Shown here: positions 1 through 11,608 of the stretch, piece by piece
Numbering within the stretch: the first letter of the stretch is position 1
Layout: each line of letters begins with the position of its first letter
Assembly: GCA_013399305.1 (NCBI GenBank)
Contig: VXAI01000194.1
Coordinates: 636,245-700,244, forward strand
Source: Rostratula benghalensis
Lineage: Eukaryota; Chordata; Aves; Charadriiformes; Rostratulidae
Length of the DNA stretch: 64,000 nt
Direction: 5' to 3'
Notes under the pieces: generated by a model
What the model was told of the DNA's origin: nothing
Seen by the model: the letters and a program-made list of their open reading frames with translations, nothing else
The model's database searches: none
Program-made: the position numbers and the translations under genes

Positions 1-95
1 GAGAAGAGAAGAGAAGAGAAGAGAAGAGAAGAGAAGAGAAGAGAAGAGAAGAGAAGAGAAGAGAAGAGAAGAGAAGAGAAGAGAAGAGAAGAGAA
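1..95. repeat. (GAGAA)n simple repeat
   Basis: Nineteen uninterrupted copies of the 5-mer GAGAA start the window. The array is cut by the window edge, so its full length is unknown. Confidence 0.97.
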
Positions 96-2002
96 AGGGA
101 AAGCTTTCCTCCAGCCCGAGGAGTGCACAGGAGACCAGCCCCACCTTGAAGCTGCTAATAACGTATAGAATGATGAAAATGATAGAAATAATGAAGCTGC
201 TTGTGTTAACACCTGTGCACAAGACAGCGGGGGATACCAGCATTTCCCCTGTAACTCTCCCACTTAGACACAAAACTCTCTGAACAAGATGCTGGGCTGC
301 CCGTGGAGGCTCAGGGACGTCCTTGGGCCCCGCTGGACACAGGAGATGTTTTTTTCTGGGCTCCCTACCAGCGTGGGAAAGCAGAGCAGCTCTGGGATCC
401 CTGGTGTTGAGGGAAGAGCCACAGGAATGGCTGTGGCTCTATTTGCTGCCCCTTCCCGCTCTGCTGAGCAGCGCTGCCAGTAAGGGACATGTGTCACCCC
501 ACACCGAGGAAAGGGCAGCCAGCAGCAGCCTGCCTGCACCTTCCTGCCTGTGCTGTCCAGGAAACAGTCACGTTTCCATGGAGAAACTCAAAGTTATCTG
601 TTTTACTTCCCCCCTCCCCCCTCTTCTCTCTCCCCCCTTTTTTTCCATTTCCAACACAATTTTAGCTCCAAGCCTTTGGAACAAAAGTGTTTGCAATGAG
701 GCCAAGAGATGTTTTCTCAAGGGAGGAGTCAGGCAGCCTGACTGTAGGTAAGGCATTCCTGTAAAACACTTAAATCACGTGGAGGTGTGAGGTGTGTCAG
801 CCACACTTTTTTATAGGTCACTGGTGTGAACTGGGACAGCGGCTGCAGAATTCAAAAGGAAGTTGCTAATGGGGGTGGGGAGGATTAAAAAAAACCAAAC
901 CAAACGTGCTTTAAATGCTGGGCAATTCTCTGGCAATGGATTAGAGCAGTGACCTCAGGTGAGAGGCTGGGAAGTATTTGGCAAACTTTGTGTGATGTCG
1001 AGCCTCCTCGGGGAGCGGCTGGGCTGGTGTACACCAGAACCACCCGCTGTAGTTCCAACTCAGTGAAATTCCCTGGCTCTCAGGGTTCAGGTTCACCCCT
1101 TGAACCAGGCTGCTCTCCTCCTGAGGGCCATGCAGGAGGCCTCTGGACCTGCTGAGACCACCACGCTCAGACCAGCCCGTCCCCCTCTGCCTCTGCCACC
1201 CACCTTTGCTGTCCCATTTTGCCCATTATTGCCCCAATAACGGACGGAGCACTGAACCCTCCCGGGCAGGAGCTGCCCCAGCAGCTGAGCCCAGTGATAA
1301 TGGGTCTGTGCCTGCTCAGCTGGACCCGCTGAGGGTGACTTGCTTTATCTTGCTGCCACATCCCTTCTCCCCGCTGCAGAAATCGAGCTGAGCAGATGGT
1401 GAGGGCAGAAGGGGAGGGCACGTAGAGAGGGGAGCCTGAGCCAGGCTGCCCTGTGCCCGTGCTGCCAGGCTGGGACTGGAATAACACGAGGTTTCCAGCA
1501 AAACCAGGGGCGTTCTCTCCACAGAAACGTGTCCTCAGCTCCCAGCTCGTTCCTACAACCCCCAGACAGGGCAGGAGCCTGGGATGTCACCCACAGCCCC
1601 CAAAGCCTTTGGGTCTGCCTGGGCTGAGGCAGTGGCCGCAGCAGAGGGGCTGCAGAGCCCAGGACAGTTTAATAGGAATAAGGCAGATACCCATGGCTCC
1701 AGCATCACTTTTCAGATCACTTACTAGAAACATGCACATTCCCAGAACTGCATGGATTTTCTTTCCTTCTTTCTTTTCTCCTTTTTTTTTTTTTTTTTTT
1801 TTTTTGGTAGAACCAAGTTAAACTTGCAGAGAAGGCCATTTAGGAAATAAGTAGACTGCTGATAAAGAATTTGATTGAATAGCAAATCCCAACATCATGG
1901 AGATAACTCTAAAAGCTGATACCTTCCCAACAAGAGCACAAAACATGACAAGGGAACGGGAGGCAGCTGAATTCACAGGCTATCCTTTATAAACAATTAC
2001 CA
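96..2002. other. Intergenic stretch beyond the CD55-like gene
   Basis: No recognised exon on either strand. It holds a pyrimidine-rich tract near 605-650 and a poly-T run near 1781-1805. The small open frames show no domain, and none could be linked to a splice pattern. Confidence 0.5.
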
Positions 2003-2008
2003 TTTATT
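2003..2008 (-). terminator. Poly(A) signal of the CD55-like gene
   Basis: AATAAA on the minus strand, 277 bases beyond the proposed stop codon of the CD55-like gene. The spacing suits a short 3' UTR. Confidence 0.45.
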
Positions 2009-2285
2009 ACTAAAAGTCAACGAAATGTCAGGAAGGGAGCTTGAGCTCTCTGCACAGGACAAAGATCCCAAGCAGCCGACAACATCAGCCTGACACTCCC
2101 AGTTGGTGTTGCAGCCTGACAGCGCTGCAGAGGGTGTTTGGCTGTTGCTCCGCGGTGTCTGCGGGGCGCGGGTGTGCTCACAGCCTGCAGCCCCACAGAG
2201 CTGCCCCCCCGCCTCCACAACGCAGAAGCAGCTCCTTTACAGCACGAGATTAGTAGATACCCGGGCCACTGGTGGCTGTTATCTT

Positions 2286-2386
2286 TCACATAGCCTGAAC
2301 AGAAATATAAGCCACAAAGAACTTACACAACAACAACAAAAAAGCATGTGAAGTGCTATGACTTCCGAAAAGAAATGAGCTCATGA
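2286..2386 (-). CDS. CD55: CD55 last exon: probable GPI-anchor signal
   Basis: Phase-1 acceptor, 32 codons, then TGA at 2286-2288. The frame gives a small-residue segment (GSHSTSH) followed by a terminal hydrophobic run (AFLLLLCKFFVAYISV) with no charged cytoplasmic tail. That is the layout of a GPI signal and of the human DAF C-terminus. Part of the hydrophobic run comes from a TTG repeat, so chance cannot be excluded. Confidence 0.45.
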
Positions 2387-5300
2387 CTTCACAAAAGAGG
2401 GAAGTCAGTATTTTGCTTTCAGCACAGCCCTGCTGGCAGCTCGCATGGGTGTATCTGCAACCAGACCACACACAGCCAGAAATCCACAGCAAATTAAAGG
2501 AAGAGCTCAGCCCAGCAGAGATTTGGGTCTTTTACAGCCTTTCCAGTCAGCCTGTATTTACAGGGATTGTTGTGGCAGGTGGTCAGCACTGCTAGGAGAC
2601 ATGGAAGCCTGCAGTTGTGGAAACACCGAGTCAAACAGGTTGTGACATAGCTGAGCTGTGTCAGAAATTCTGCAGAAGGGCTGGGACGGGTGTTTCTGAG
2701 CAACTGCCGCTCCCCACCCCAGCCTGAAAAAGACTGGTCAGATCAGCAGCCGGACTCAGGGTGACAGGAGGAAATTACCAACAGAGAGAAAAACCTCTGT
2801 CTTTCCTACAGACACTTCCACAGCTGCCCAACCGTGCAGCCCCCTGAACCTGCCTTTAACCCTGCAAGTGGGATTATCAGATTCCTGTTTTAACAGTCCA
2901 GACAAACACCTTGGGGTTTCGGACCCAGCCACCACCCCAGGGGTGCCAGTGGGTGAGAACAAACCTTGGAGAAATGATGCAGAAATGAGGAAAATCCCTC
3001 ACAGCTACATCGTTGTCTGCATGGGGACATTTCTGGACCCAGCCTTAAGCACCAACCTTGTCTTATTCGTGCAACAGCCCCAGGCTATGCAGGTTCACAC
3101 ACAAACCCCATCACAACAGGGGTGACAGATTTTCTGGTTTGGACCCAAGGGACGTGGCTCAGAGATAGGCAAGCTTGAGAAATGCTTTTCATCCAGCCTC
3201 TGGTTGGGTAGTGAGACCCTCAAGTGGGTATTTTGTCTTTATTACTTACAACTACACACTGATAGAGTCATAGAATGGTTCCAGTTGGAAGGGACCATCA
3301 AATTCCAACCCCCCTGGCCCTGGCCAGGGATGCCTCCCACTAGACCAGTTTGCACCCAGGCGCTCTTTCCAAGGCAACTGGCACTCACCCTTCTCAGGGG
3401 TAAAAGAATCCTTTGCATCGGATGGGGAACCTGTTGTAGCAGCACTTCTGCCACCCCTGGCTTCTCCTGGCAGCCCACGACCTCGCTGGTGTGGAACAAG
3501 GTCAGCGTTAGTGCGGTGCCTCTCGCCGCCGGAGCAAGAACAAGGACAAACCCTCTTAAGGCGACGTGGTATGAAGTTATCTATTGCTTTCTAAGGTGGC
3601 AAAAACCCCAAGTTAAACAAACTCTGCAATAACTCGAAGGCAAGGAAACAATCAATAAATGAAAATACATGTCAAACCAAACCAAGCTTTTTTAAGAGGA
3701 GGGGGGGGTCCGTGCAGTCAAACTTGAGCTTTGAACCAAACACCCAATCAGCAAATAATATAAATTACATGGAGAAAAGTTATAGAAGAAAAGAACATGA
3801 AAAAAAAATATAAAATCACTCACTTCCACAAAATGATGCAACTTTAGACCGTTTTATGTTTTCAAAGCAGCCAGCCTGGGGGAGGATGCCAGAGATCCCC
3901 ATATACTTTGGAGGGCACCAGGATCCTTGTTTGGTCCCAGGAGAATAGTAGTTTTGGGCTTTGTACAAAGGTACAACAAATCTGACCACTGAGGTAGCAC
4001 ATCTCTGTGACACTGAAGAGAAATATGAGAAAATGGAAGCTCCAGGTACAGGACAGGGAATGACCAGGGAATCCCTTTGATGAGTTCCCCTGAGCTCCAT
4101 ATGAGCCCCCAGGACTGACCTGGTGTCCTGGAGAAAGAAGAGGAATGGGAGGAGGAGATGGTATTTTGGAGAGACTTTTTATAGAGGCTGAGCTTCATTT
4201 CCCACGTGGAAGCCTTCCTAGAGGGCGGGATGGCATTTCCACGGGAACCTGAGAAGAGAGAAGAGCACGGTGTGAAATGCATCCAATGGCTTTTTCAGAG
4301 AAATCATCAAGGAGCAAATTAAGTTGGGGAACGTGAGACTTAATGTACAATCATTTCTACTCACTCTGGGGAGGAGGAGACCTCTCGTTTTCTTTTGCTC
4401 CAGGTTTTTCAGCTGTTCTTTTCTCTAGGGCATAAAGAGCAGGCATTGCTCAGAGCACTACACCTTTCTGGCACTCACCATTCATTCACTCCTCACTCAC
4501 TTTGGCAGCACTGCATTTTTTTTATTTTTTTTTTTTTTCTCTTAAAAATTGCACTGTGACCTGTGCCTGCCATGCCCTGTACTAAGCAATCACACTATGT
4601 TAAGCTGGTGCCTACTAAATTTATCATAATAAACACTGAACTCAACTAGTACTAATTAATACTGCAATAATACTGAGCTCCAGTGAAAGCACCTTTGCAC
4701 TGCGGCGCGGCTCCGCTCCAGACCCCGTTTGCTCTGTCCCTGCTGGTACAATGGATGCTCACGTTTCCAAGGAGCTGGAACCCGGGGTCACAGCTGTAAG
4801 TCACCTTTGAGTCATACACAAATCTTTCTACACCTTCTCCATCATGCTTTCCATTGTTTATTCGGGGAGGTGACGAGCAGGTAATTACTGCAGGAAAGAA
4901 GGTCAACGTGAGCGTTGCTAAAAGCTTCAGTAACAGTGAAAACACAAAATGTGTCTTGAGCCCACCAAAGATTCTCAAACAGACTTTTTGGACACCTGGA
5001 GGTGGGCTACTAGCACTGACTCCCGTCTCCATCATCCCCCTTCTGTTTCTGAAGAGTTTCTGTTGTCCTGGCTTTCTCCCTCTCTCTCACAAAAATAAAC
5101 AGGCAACTTGTCACCTCCTGGCTCGTGATTCCTGGAAATCTCATCCCGTCCCCTTCACTGCTACCTTAGGTCATGAGAAAACACGTGGACCTTGTGGGAA
5201 CAAAAACTGCTGAAATACAGAGTCAGCAGCAAAATAGGCATTTCTCAGCTGCAGCGTTGGTGACAGAACTGCCACAAGATATCAACAAACACAAAGCACA

Positions 5301-8300
5301 GAGACAGGTTTAGGTTAGACATGAGGATGCAGGATCTGCTTGGAGTGAAGTCAAAAGTAAGGCTGAATTAATCTTACATTCACAGGTTGGCAGTTTACTC
5401 CATCCAACGTCATTTCCTTTAAGCTGACAGTGGATGAAATGACTCCCATTTAATTTGTACCTAAGTGGAAACACATGAGAAAAGAAAAAATATGTGTAAC
5501 TATCCAGAGACTGAAAACAACTTTTTTTCCTCCAGTACCAGTACGATGAGGAGTGCAGAAAAGGCAGTTTTAAAGCAAGGAGATGTGTGGGTACGTGCTG
5601 GTTGACAGGGAAACCTCCTCCCCCTTGCTCCCTGCTGGGATCCTTGTTGGTCTATTTTTAGGCAGTTCTCTGCTTTGACTCATTGTGGGATGAGAGGCGT
5701 CGTAGCTGGTGACTGGCAGCAGTGGATGCCAGACAGCGCTGAGCTTGCATGTGGATTCCCACATGGATGCAGCAGGCTCAGATTTGCTGCATCAGCATAT
5801 TTCTCTCTGCTTCCCGGCAGAGAACAGTGCTGGGATTCAGGTTGTGACACCCAGCACCTTTTCCTCCACCAGGAGGACTAGATGAGGAGCTCCCTCTGAG
5901 CCCACCCAGCATCTCTAAAGGCTGCTCTCATCAGCTGGATCTGCCTGGACCCTCAGTGCTGGTGGCAGAGGGCAGGGGTGCCCAGCCTGCTTTGGTGCCA
6001 CCTCCTCGCTAGAAGGTGGCTTTTGAGGTCTAAAGATGTAGCTGTTTTGCTAAAGCTTTGCCAGGAAAGCAAATGACAGCAGACAGCTGGCGTGTCCTGG
6101 CTCACTGGTCTCTGAAAATACTCAGATTTACCCAGTGTGTGCAGCAGGGACGGTGAGGGCCCATAGGGATCTACATTTCATTAAAGTGCTGGGTGGACTG
6201 GCCTTCTGGGAGATAATACATCTTATTTTGACAGCACTGACACCCCTCACCCTCGCCCCCATCCCTGAATTACACCCTCCTGTTCAAAAAAATTCATCAC
6301 TTGGGCATGATTGATAGCATCTGATCTTGATTAGTTGGATCCACCCTGATGTGTATGTATTTCCAAAGGTCAGCTGAACCCCAGGAAGGGTGGGAGATGC
6401 TGTCATTTCCCCAAACTCCATCCTAAGGGAACATCTGGAGGAAAAAACCCTCTGTTCTATTCGAAGCAGCTGCAAAGGCTGGCAGAACATGCCTGATGAT
6501 GCCAGCTATCCCTTGCCAGGGAAGGAGGGCTATCAGCTGGAGCCTGAAAGGCTTAATTTTGCAAGTCAGTCTGCTGCATATGTGATTGAAAGCAGGCAGA
6601 AAGCCTGAGTCAGCTCACTGACCCATGGAAAGTGTGCTCCACTGCAGTTTTCTAGCAAAACACCACAGATTTTTAAAATTCAAACATAACCACTGGTTAT
6701 TCAATATATCTCAAATTTGTTAAATTGAAATATTTTAAGTAACCTGTGTTTAAGTCTGTAGATATAAACTGATGGTCCAGCCAGCCATGGGATAGACACT
6801 CTGAGAGAGTTAAATTTCTTCTGGATGACACTTGAGGGGAAAGGCAGACATAAATTCAGGCCCTTCCCTCCAGCTGTGTCTTATCTTTCCCAGCCCAAAG
6901 CTATAATTCAAGTGGAAAAGCACCCTCATGCTATACACTTGGAGCAACACCACAGCGATGGTGTACAGTGAGTCACAGAATGCTGTGGGGTGGGAAGGGA
7001 CCTCTGGAGATCATCCAGTCCAATCCCCCTGCCAGAGCAGGGTCACCCAGAGCAGGTCCCACAGGAAGGTGTCCAGGTGGGGTTTGAATGTCTCCAGAGA
7101 TGGAGACTCCACCACCTCTCTGGGCAGCCCCTTCCAGGGCTCTGCCACCCTCAAAGTCAAGAAGTTCCTCCTCATGTTTAGATGGAACTTCTTAAGTTCC
7201 AGTTTGTGACCATTCCCTCTTGTCCTGTCCCTGGGCACCACTGGAAAAAAGCCTGGCCCCATCCTCCTTACACCCACCCTTGAAATATTTCCCCCTCATT
7301 CTCTTCTCAGCCTTTCTTTGTGAAATCCCAGCCCAGTTCAGTTCATTGCACTGGACAGAGTCTGTGTTCCAGCACTGGCACTGGTGGTTTACTGGTGTTC
7401 TGGAGCTCGGGCATGGCCCCACCACTCACCCATCTTCGCAGGACACGTTCACTCTCGCCCCAAACTGGAGGTCAGTGAGAACCAGCATCCTGCCCCCACG
7501 CAGCACCCCCGGCTCGCCACAGGACCGTCCTGCCAGAAGAGCAAGGCTGGTGTTAGCAGGGACACACGGTGATGGAGGAATGAAAATGGGCAAATAAGGG
7601 ACGGGCTTAGAGGGTTATACCCAAATGTACCAAAGTGTTTTGCTTCCCACGTGTCCCAGCTGGGCTGGTGGGAGCCAGAATCAGCCGTGGGTGAAGGTGT
7701 GGATCCCCGTCAGGGCTCCCCCTTCACAGCCCTGAGCATCCCACAGGAGGGCAGGGGAGAATATTTGCAGAGATATTTCCATCTCAATAGACTGAGTTCC
7801 TTGGCTGTGAGAAACTCACTGCTGCCACATCATCCGTCATAATATTACAGGGATTTCCCCAGGAAACGTGCTTTGTCTTCATTTTGAAGCTCAATGCCAG
7901 GGCTGCAAATTGGCATTTGCCCTGTGCATGGGCTGTGCCCTGATGTGAACGTATGCACTAATGTGAAAATTAAACCAGATCTGTTCATGGCAGTGGGAGA
8001 AAATTAAATAAAAAAAAAGAACACAACTGAGAATCCCGCTGTTTGGTCCTAAATATTATTGTCAAGGAATATCCCGTCCGATTTGGCTTTAAGCATGTAG
8101 CTGTTGGGATGCTAAAGCCCCGGCTGCATTTCTGCTGCCTGACCTGCTCCAAATTCCACTCCAGCTTTTCCCCAGTGACACTCACTCCTGCACAGCTCCG
8201 CAGCCTCCGACCACACCAGGTTCTCAAGGCAGGTGCTGGTGGGGGAGCTTTCCGAGGTGTTCTCGTAGCCGGGGCGGCAGAGGTAGCTCACGTTGGTCCC

Positions 8301-9464
8301 AACAGGAAAGAAATTAATCCTCTCGTCCTCCTTGGTCAGGGCAGCAAACCGCAGCCTCGTCGGGGCAGCGCAGCTCCCTGGCAGTCAAGGAAAGCGCCTG
8401 AAAGAGCCGCCCGCTGGAGGCACACGGAATAAACCTTGGAATTACAGAAACGCTCTCACACAGCACTTTTGGAAAGCTCCTCGCACTCATCGCAGGTGAC
8501 TCCTGTGTTCATAACCAGGCTGCTACCCTGCTGCATGCGTCTTTGGCAAAATGCAGATGAAGATGCATTAACTGCTCAGGCAAAGCTGTTAGAGGGGAAA
8601 CAAGAAATCTCATGCAGCCGGGGCTCAGGAGATACATGAGCATCCTGTGCTCCAGCCACCGTCCCACTGACACCATCGAGGACAGGATCAGATCCTGGCC
8701 CATCAGCAGCTCTGACCAAGGGAAGGGGGTTTGGACCTGGCCAGGAGAGGCGGTGCCACGGCAGAGCAGCCACCGAAAGGGGCAGAAATTTTAAGCCAAG
8801 CGAGAGAAAAAGGAGGGAGGTGTGTTCCAGAGGAGGGAGGTATTTACGGCCACAGGGCTCGGGCAGCGTTGACCAGCGCGCGCCGGGCAGGCACTCCACC
8901 GTGTCCGACCTCCCCGGGATTTTGGCAGCGCCCCCGATGCAGGTGTACGTCACCCTGGACCCAACGGGGAAGCTGCTGGAGTGCTCATCACGGGATGGTC
9001 TGGAGTGGGTCATACGGGGTGGGGGACCACAGTCACCTGGGGCAGGAGAAGACTTCCGTGGGTGAGGACCCCATTTGTCTGGCCCCTTCCCCAGCCCCAA
9101 TGAGCATCGCAGGAGCGCGGCTGGGCTTGTCCAGGCTTCCCTCTGGGCAAAGGCAGGGCTGCATCCGTGACAACATCCCTGAGACCATTCGTGAGAGCAT
9201 CCCTGAGAGCATCAAGCAATGGGTACCCAGGCTTGCAGGTGGTGGCATCACCCTTCCCCAGCCCACAAGCAGCCAGGTGGGACCTGGGCAAGTTTCTCTG
9301 GTTCTTCCCACACATCCTGCATCCCTATACTCACCACAAGCCACAGGCGTGCCTAGGAGCCCCAGCAAGGCCAGGAGTAGTGTGTGGTGGCCGGAACCCT
9401 GTGCCCCAGCGGGTGCCCCACACCTCAGAGTCCCCTTCCCACGTCTTGGTTCTCCAGGCTTCAT
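2286..9464 (-). CDS. CD55: CD55 (decay-accelerating factor)-like complement regulator
   Basis: Nine exons on the minus strand, all with GT-AG sites and phases that join, give an open frame of 398 codons (human CD55 is 381). Order: signal peptide, SCR1, SCR2, SCR3 split over two exons, SCR4, two Ser/Thr-rich stalk exons, and a C-terminal hydrophobic exon. The SCRs follow human DAF one by one: SCR1 starts DCGPPP, SCR2 reads SCAAPTRL...FFPVGT...CRPGY, SCR3 starts SCGEPG and its second half starts YKLNGS, and SCR4 has CSSPPRINNG and WSGAAPQC. In mammals CD55 is a GPI-anchored protein that dissociates C3 and C5 convertases on self cells. Its position next to C4BPA-like genes fits RCA synteny. The four SCRs are secure; the stalk and anchor exons are less so. 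Confidence 0.85.
3261..3350 (-). mobile_element. CR1 LINE 3' fragment
   Basis: Reverse complement of the typical CR1 3' end (TAGAATGGTTCCAGTTGGAAG), inside the last part of the CD55-like gene, a few tens of bases from the candidate stalk exon. Confidence 0.85.
3389..3466 (-). CDS. CD55: CD55 second stalk exon (candidate)
   Basis: 78 nt, phase 1-1, ending at a strong GTGAGT donor. Encodes RSAATTGSPSDAKDSFTPEK and a few flanking residues. The chosen acceptor (CTGCCAG) keeps phase. An upstream CACACCAG has a better pyrimidine tract but would break the frame. Confidence 0.4.
4120..4248 (-). CDS. CD55: CD55 Ser/Thr-rich stalk exon (probable)
   Basis: 129 nt, phase 1-1, after the acceptor CTTCTCAG and before GTCAGT. 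It encodes 43 residues rich in Ser and Thr, including the run SSSHSSSFSRTP, and has no cysteine. The position directly after SCR4 and the composition fit the O-glycosylated stalk of DAF. No sequence identity is claimed. Confidence 0.55.
4693..4887 (-). CDS. CD55: CD55 SCR4 exon
   Basis: 195 nt, phase 1-1. Reads ITCSSPPRINNGKHDGEG through VWSGAAPQCK. The acceptor is strong (TTTCCTGCAG). The donor GTGCTT is weak, so the 3' edge is the least certain part. Confidence 0.85.
5378..5460 (-). CDS. CD55: CD55 SCR3, second-half exon
   Basis: 83 nt, phase 2 in and phase 1 out. Reads YKLNGSHFIHCQLKGND then GWSKLPTCE. It supplies the last two cysteines of SCR3. The donor is GTAAGA. Confidence 0.87.
6971..7335 (-). 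mobile_element. CR1 LINE 3' fragment
   Basis: About 365 bp in the intron between the two SCR3 half-exons. Contains the CR1 landmarks GGGAAGGGACCTCTGGAGAT and GAATGTCTCCAGAGA in reverse orientation. Confidence 0.88.
7430..7529 (-). CDS. CD55: CD55 SCR3, first-half exon
   Basis: 100 nt, phase 1 in and phase 2 out. Reads RSCGEPGVLRGGRMLV...FGARVNVSCEDG and stops before the conserved Gly-Tyr. This is the usual split point in RCA genes. Its frame holds too little for an ORF finder. Confidence 0.87.
8186..8377 (-). CDS. CD55: CD55 SCR2 exon
   Basis: 192 nt, phase 1-1. Reads SCAAPTRLRFAALTKEDE through CLENLVWSEAAELCR. The four cysteines, the FPVGT segment and CRPGYE match DAF SCR2. The donor is GTGAGT. 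Confidence 0.88.
8848..9036 (-). CDS. CD55: CD55 SCR1 exon
   Basis: 189 nt, phase 1-1. One full SCR from DCGPPPRM to LPEPCG with four cysteines and the KIPG motif seen in mammalian DAF SCR1. The acceptor is CCCCAG and the donor GTAAAT. Confidence 0.88.
9335..9464 (-). CDS. CD55: CD55 exon 1: start codon and signal peptide
   Basis: ATG at 9464, 43 codons plus one base (phase 1), then GTGAGT. The hydrophobic core is TLLLALLGLLGTPVA followed by CG. The N-region before the core is long (27 residues), so the true start could differ. Confidence 0.7.
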
Positions 9465-10624
9465 TGCAGCAACTTCTGTGTTCCTCTGTCCAGCACCGAT
9501 GGCTCCAAGGGGCTGTTTCTGAAGCTGGGAGGAGATGCAGCACAGAAGACTTGGCCAAGCCTCTGGAGCAGTGGAATCTTTTCCACAACACCCATGGAGC
9601 TAAACCCTCCAGCAGAGACACGGAGAGCAGCCAGGGGTGGGGACAACTGTCACAGTTACAGTCTGAGGAAGAGCCTCCGGGTCCTCCTGCCCCACCAAGG
9701 GAAATAACTCAACCCTTTTGTTTGACCTGGGGCTGGCAGTGAGCACTGACCAGCACAGCTTCACCAAACCCAAGTGCTACCAGAGCAGAAGAGACCCCCC
9801 CACAGCCCCAGCCTGTGTCCAGGGTAGGAAAATGCCTACTTAGTCATTTGCTGGGAGGTAACGCAGCACTGACCTTCCATAAACAAAATTAGTGAAACCA
9901 AAAATAAAAGCACCGTCCCGTCTGTTTGTTAATTTTTTTCTTGATTGCCTGACTCATCTGTAATTAGGGATGGGTGTGAGCAAACATCTGTGCACTGACT
10001 AACACTCCGAATGATCCCATCTGACATCACTCACAACTACTCAAACTCACTCTTAGGTACACACGGGGCGTAACACCCAGTTCTTACTCAAGGTTACAGG
10101 TTTTGAGCCCTGCACAGGGGGACAAGAACCTTTGTGTTTGCAGTCCCAGGGGAGTGAGGTGTCACACCAGGAGCGTGCAGCCCCTCTCTCCTGGTGGCAC
10201 AGGGAGAACCATAGTGGCTCTGAGAGGGCCTCTCCTTGCACATCTCCTACTGTGACCTGGTGAAGCACAGGATGCGGTACCAAAGCATCTTTCTGCCTGA
10301 AGATGAGAGACACTATCTCTTCTTCCCTGGGTTTTGTGCTTTATGCTTTAGTAAGATTTAAAGAAACTCTAATACTCATAGAAGCTTGCATCTGGCAAGG
10401 ATATACTGCTGCAAATTGCTTGTGCAGGAGGTGATGCTTCCCCCTGTTCCCACCCAGCCCAGGCAGCACCGTGCTGCTGAGCTGGCTGTGGCTCCTGAGC
10501 ACCCCAAGGACCCGCCAGGGCTTGGCTCTGTGTCGGAACAACCTTTGGACCACGCTGGAAATTTGGCTGATGTACAATCAGCCAGTGTGAGAGATTACAA
10601 GACACCCATGGTTACACTTGCATC
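9465..10624. other. Intergenic spacer between the CD55-like and first C4BPA-like genes
   Basis: About 1.2 kb from the CD55-like start codon to the poly(A) signal of the next gene. It should hold the CD55 promoter and 5' UTR. I see no TATA box or clear element and no other gene. Confidence 0.5.
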
Positions 10625-10630
10625 TTTATT
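10625..10630 (-). terminator. Poly(A) signal of the first C4BPA-like gene
   Basis: AATAAA on the minus strand, about 0.8 kb beyond the stop codon at 11444. Confidence 0.6.
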
Positions 10631-11443
10631 GTAATCCTGAAGGGAAGGAGTTCTGCATCACAGAGCTCTGATCATCACTTATGGAGTAATAAGAACATTC
10701 TGATTCTCCACCATTAAACTTACAACAGCTATTCTTAGCATTTGCCTGCCAGAAATAGAGACATGGAAGATGACACCACCACAGATATCTGTTGAGTGAC
10801 AGGGCTGGGCCAGAAATCCATTGCCTGCTTTAAATCCAGGGATAAGAGAAGAGAAGCCTTTGCAAACACACTTCTTATACATTACTGCCCCCAGCTAGAT
10901 GGGTAGAAATCACCAGCAAGATTAACAGGAAATCAGGTAGTTAAACACTCATTTCACTCCTATTTCTGCCTAGAAGCAGTGCCTACTGCTGTGGCAGGCT
11001 AAGATCCATAGGGGCAGAGAGCACAAACCCCCTCCAGCTGGAAGATCCCAGCAAAAGCACCTTCAGGAAACCAGACACTCATCTGCTGAAAGGTTACTGC
11101 CCCGGACCCCAGCCCCCCTTCTCTCAGCTCAGCACAGTTCATTCAGTGCCTCGAAGAAGGTCAATTAAACTCCTTCCTATGCTTCCTAAAATGAATTGAG
11201 AAACAAGGTGCTTGTTAAATACTGAATCGAGTTTGTCAGATTTAAGGAGAAGAGCAGAAATGCCTCTATGCTCTGGCATCCAGTGTGGAAACAGCAGCCT
11301 CCCCTGCACTGGTTATTATTTCTCTGGCTGTACACACGCAAGCATGAACCATGAAGTCACTGGGAGCCTTCTTATATATGCTGGAGCTACACAAACTTTG
11401 TGTTTGCCAAAGGAAAGGCGATCCTTGCAGCGCATTACAGAAC

Positions 11444-11608
11444 TCACTTGTTCAAGCTTCCCAGTTCCAGCTTTAGCTTTTTAATCTCCAGAAACAGTTT
11501 TTCTATTTCCAGTAGAGTTTTCATTTCTGCTGTATGCACATCGCATTCGAGGGCTTTCCTAAGGTAACGAGCCTCTTCACACACATCACCATCGCGTTCT
11601 TGCTTCTG
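11444..11608 (-). CDS. C4BPA: C4BPA-like short gene oligomerisation-tail exon
   Basis: Phase 0, 54 codons then TGA. Contains [13 protein letters not shown] (two cysteines 11 residues apart) and the helix [20 protein letters not shown]. In C4BP this region builds the multimer core and the cysteines form interchain disulphides. The acceptor is a tandem TTAGCAG, so one residue may be optional. Confidence 0.9.
   Translation of the reverse strand, partial: QKQERDGDVCEEARYLRKALECDVHTAEMKTLLEIEKLFLEIKKLKLELGSLNK

Noticed and set aside
2756..2962. Possible extra CD55 stalk exon (SPTGTPGVVAGSETPR)
   Set aside because: Composition fits a Thr/Pro stalk, but no acceptor and donor pair keeps phase 1 to 1, so it was left out.
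3816..4023. Minus-strand frame after a TTCTCTTCAG acceptor in the CD55-like gene
   Set aside because: It reads to a stop at 3816 without a hydrophobic end or Ser/Thr bias. It may be an alternative 3' end, but nothing supports it.
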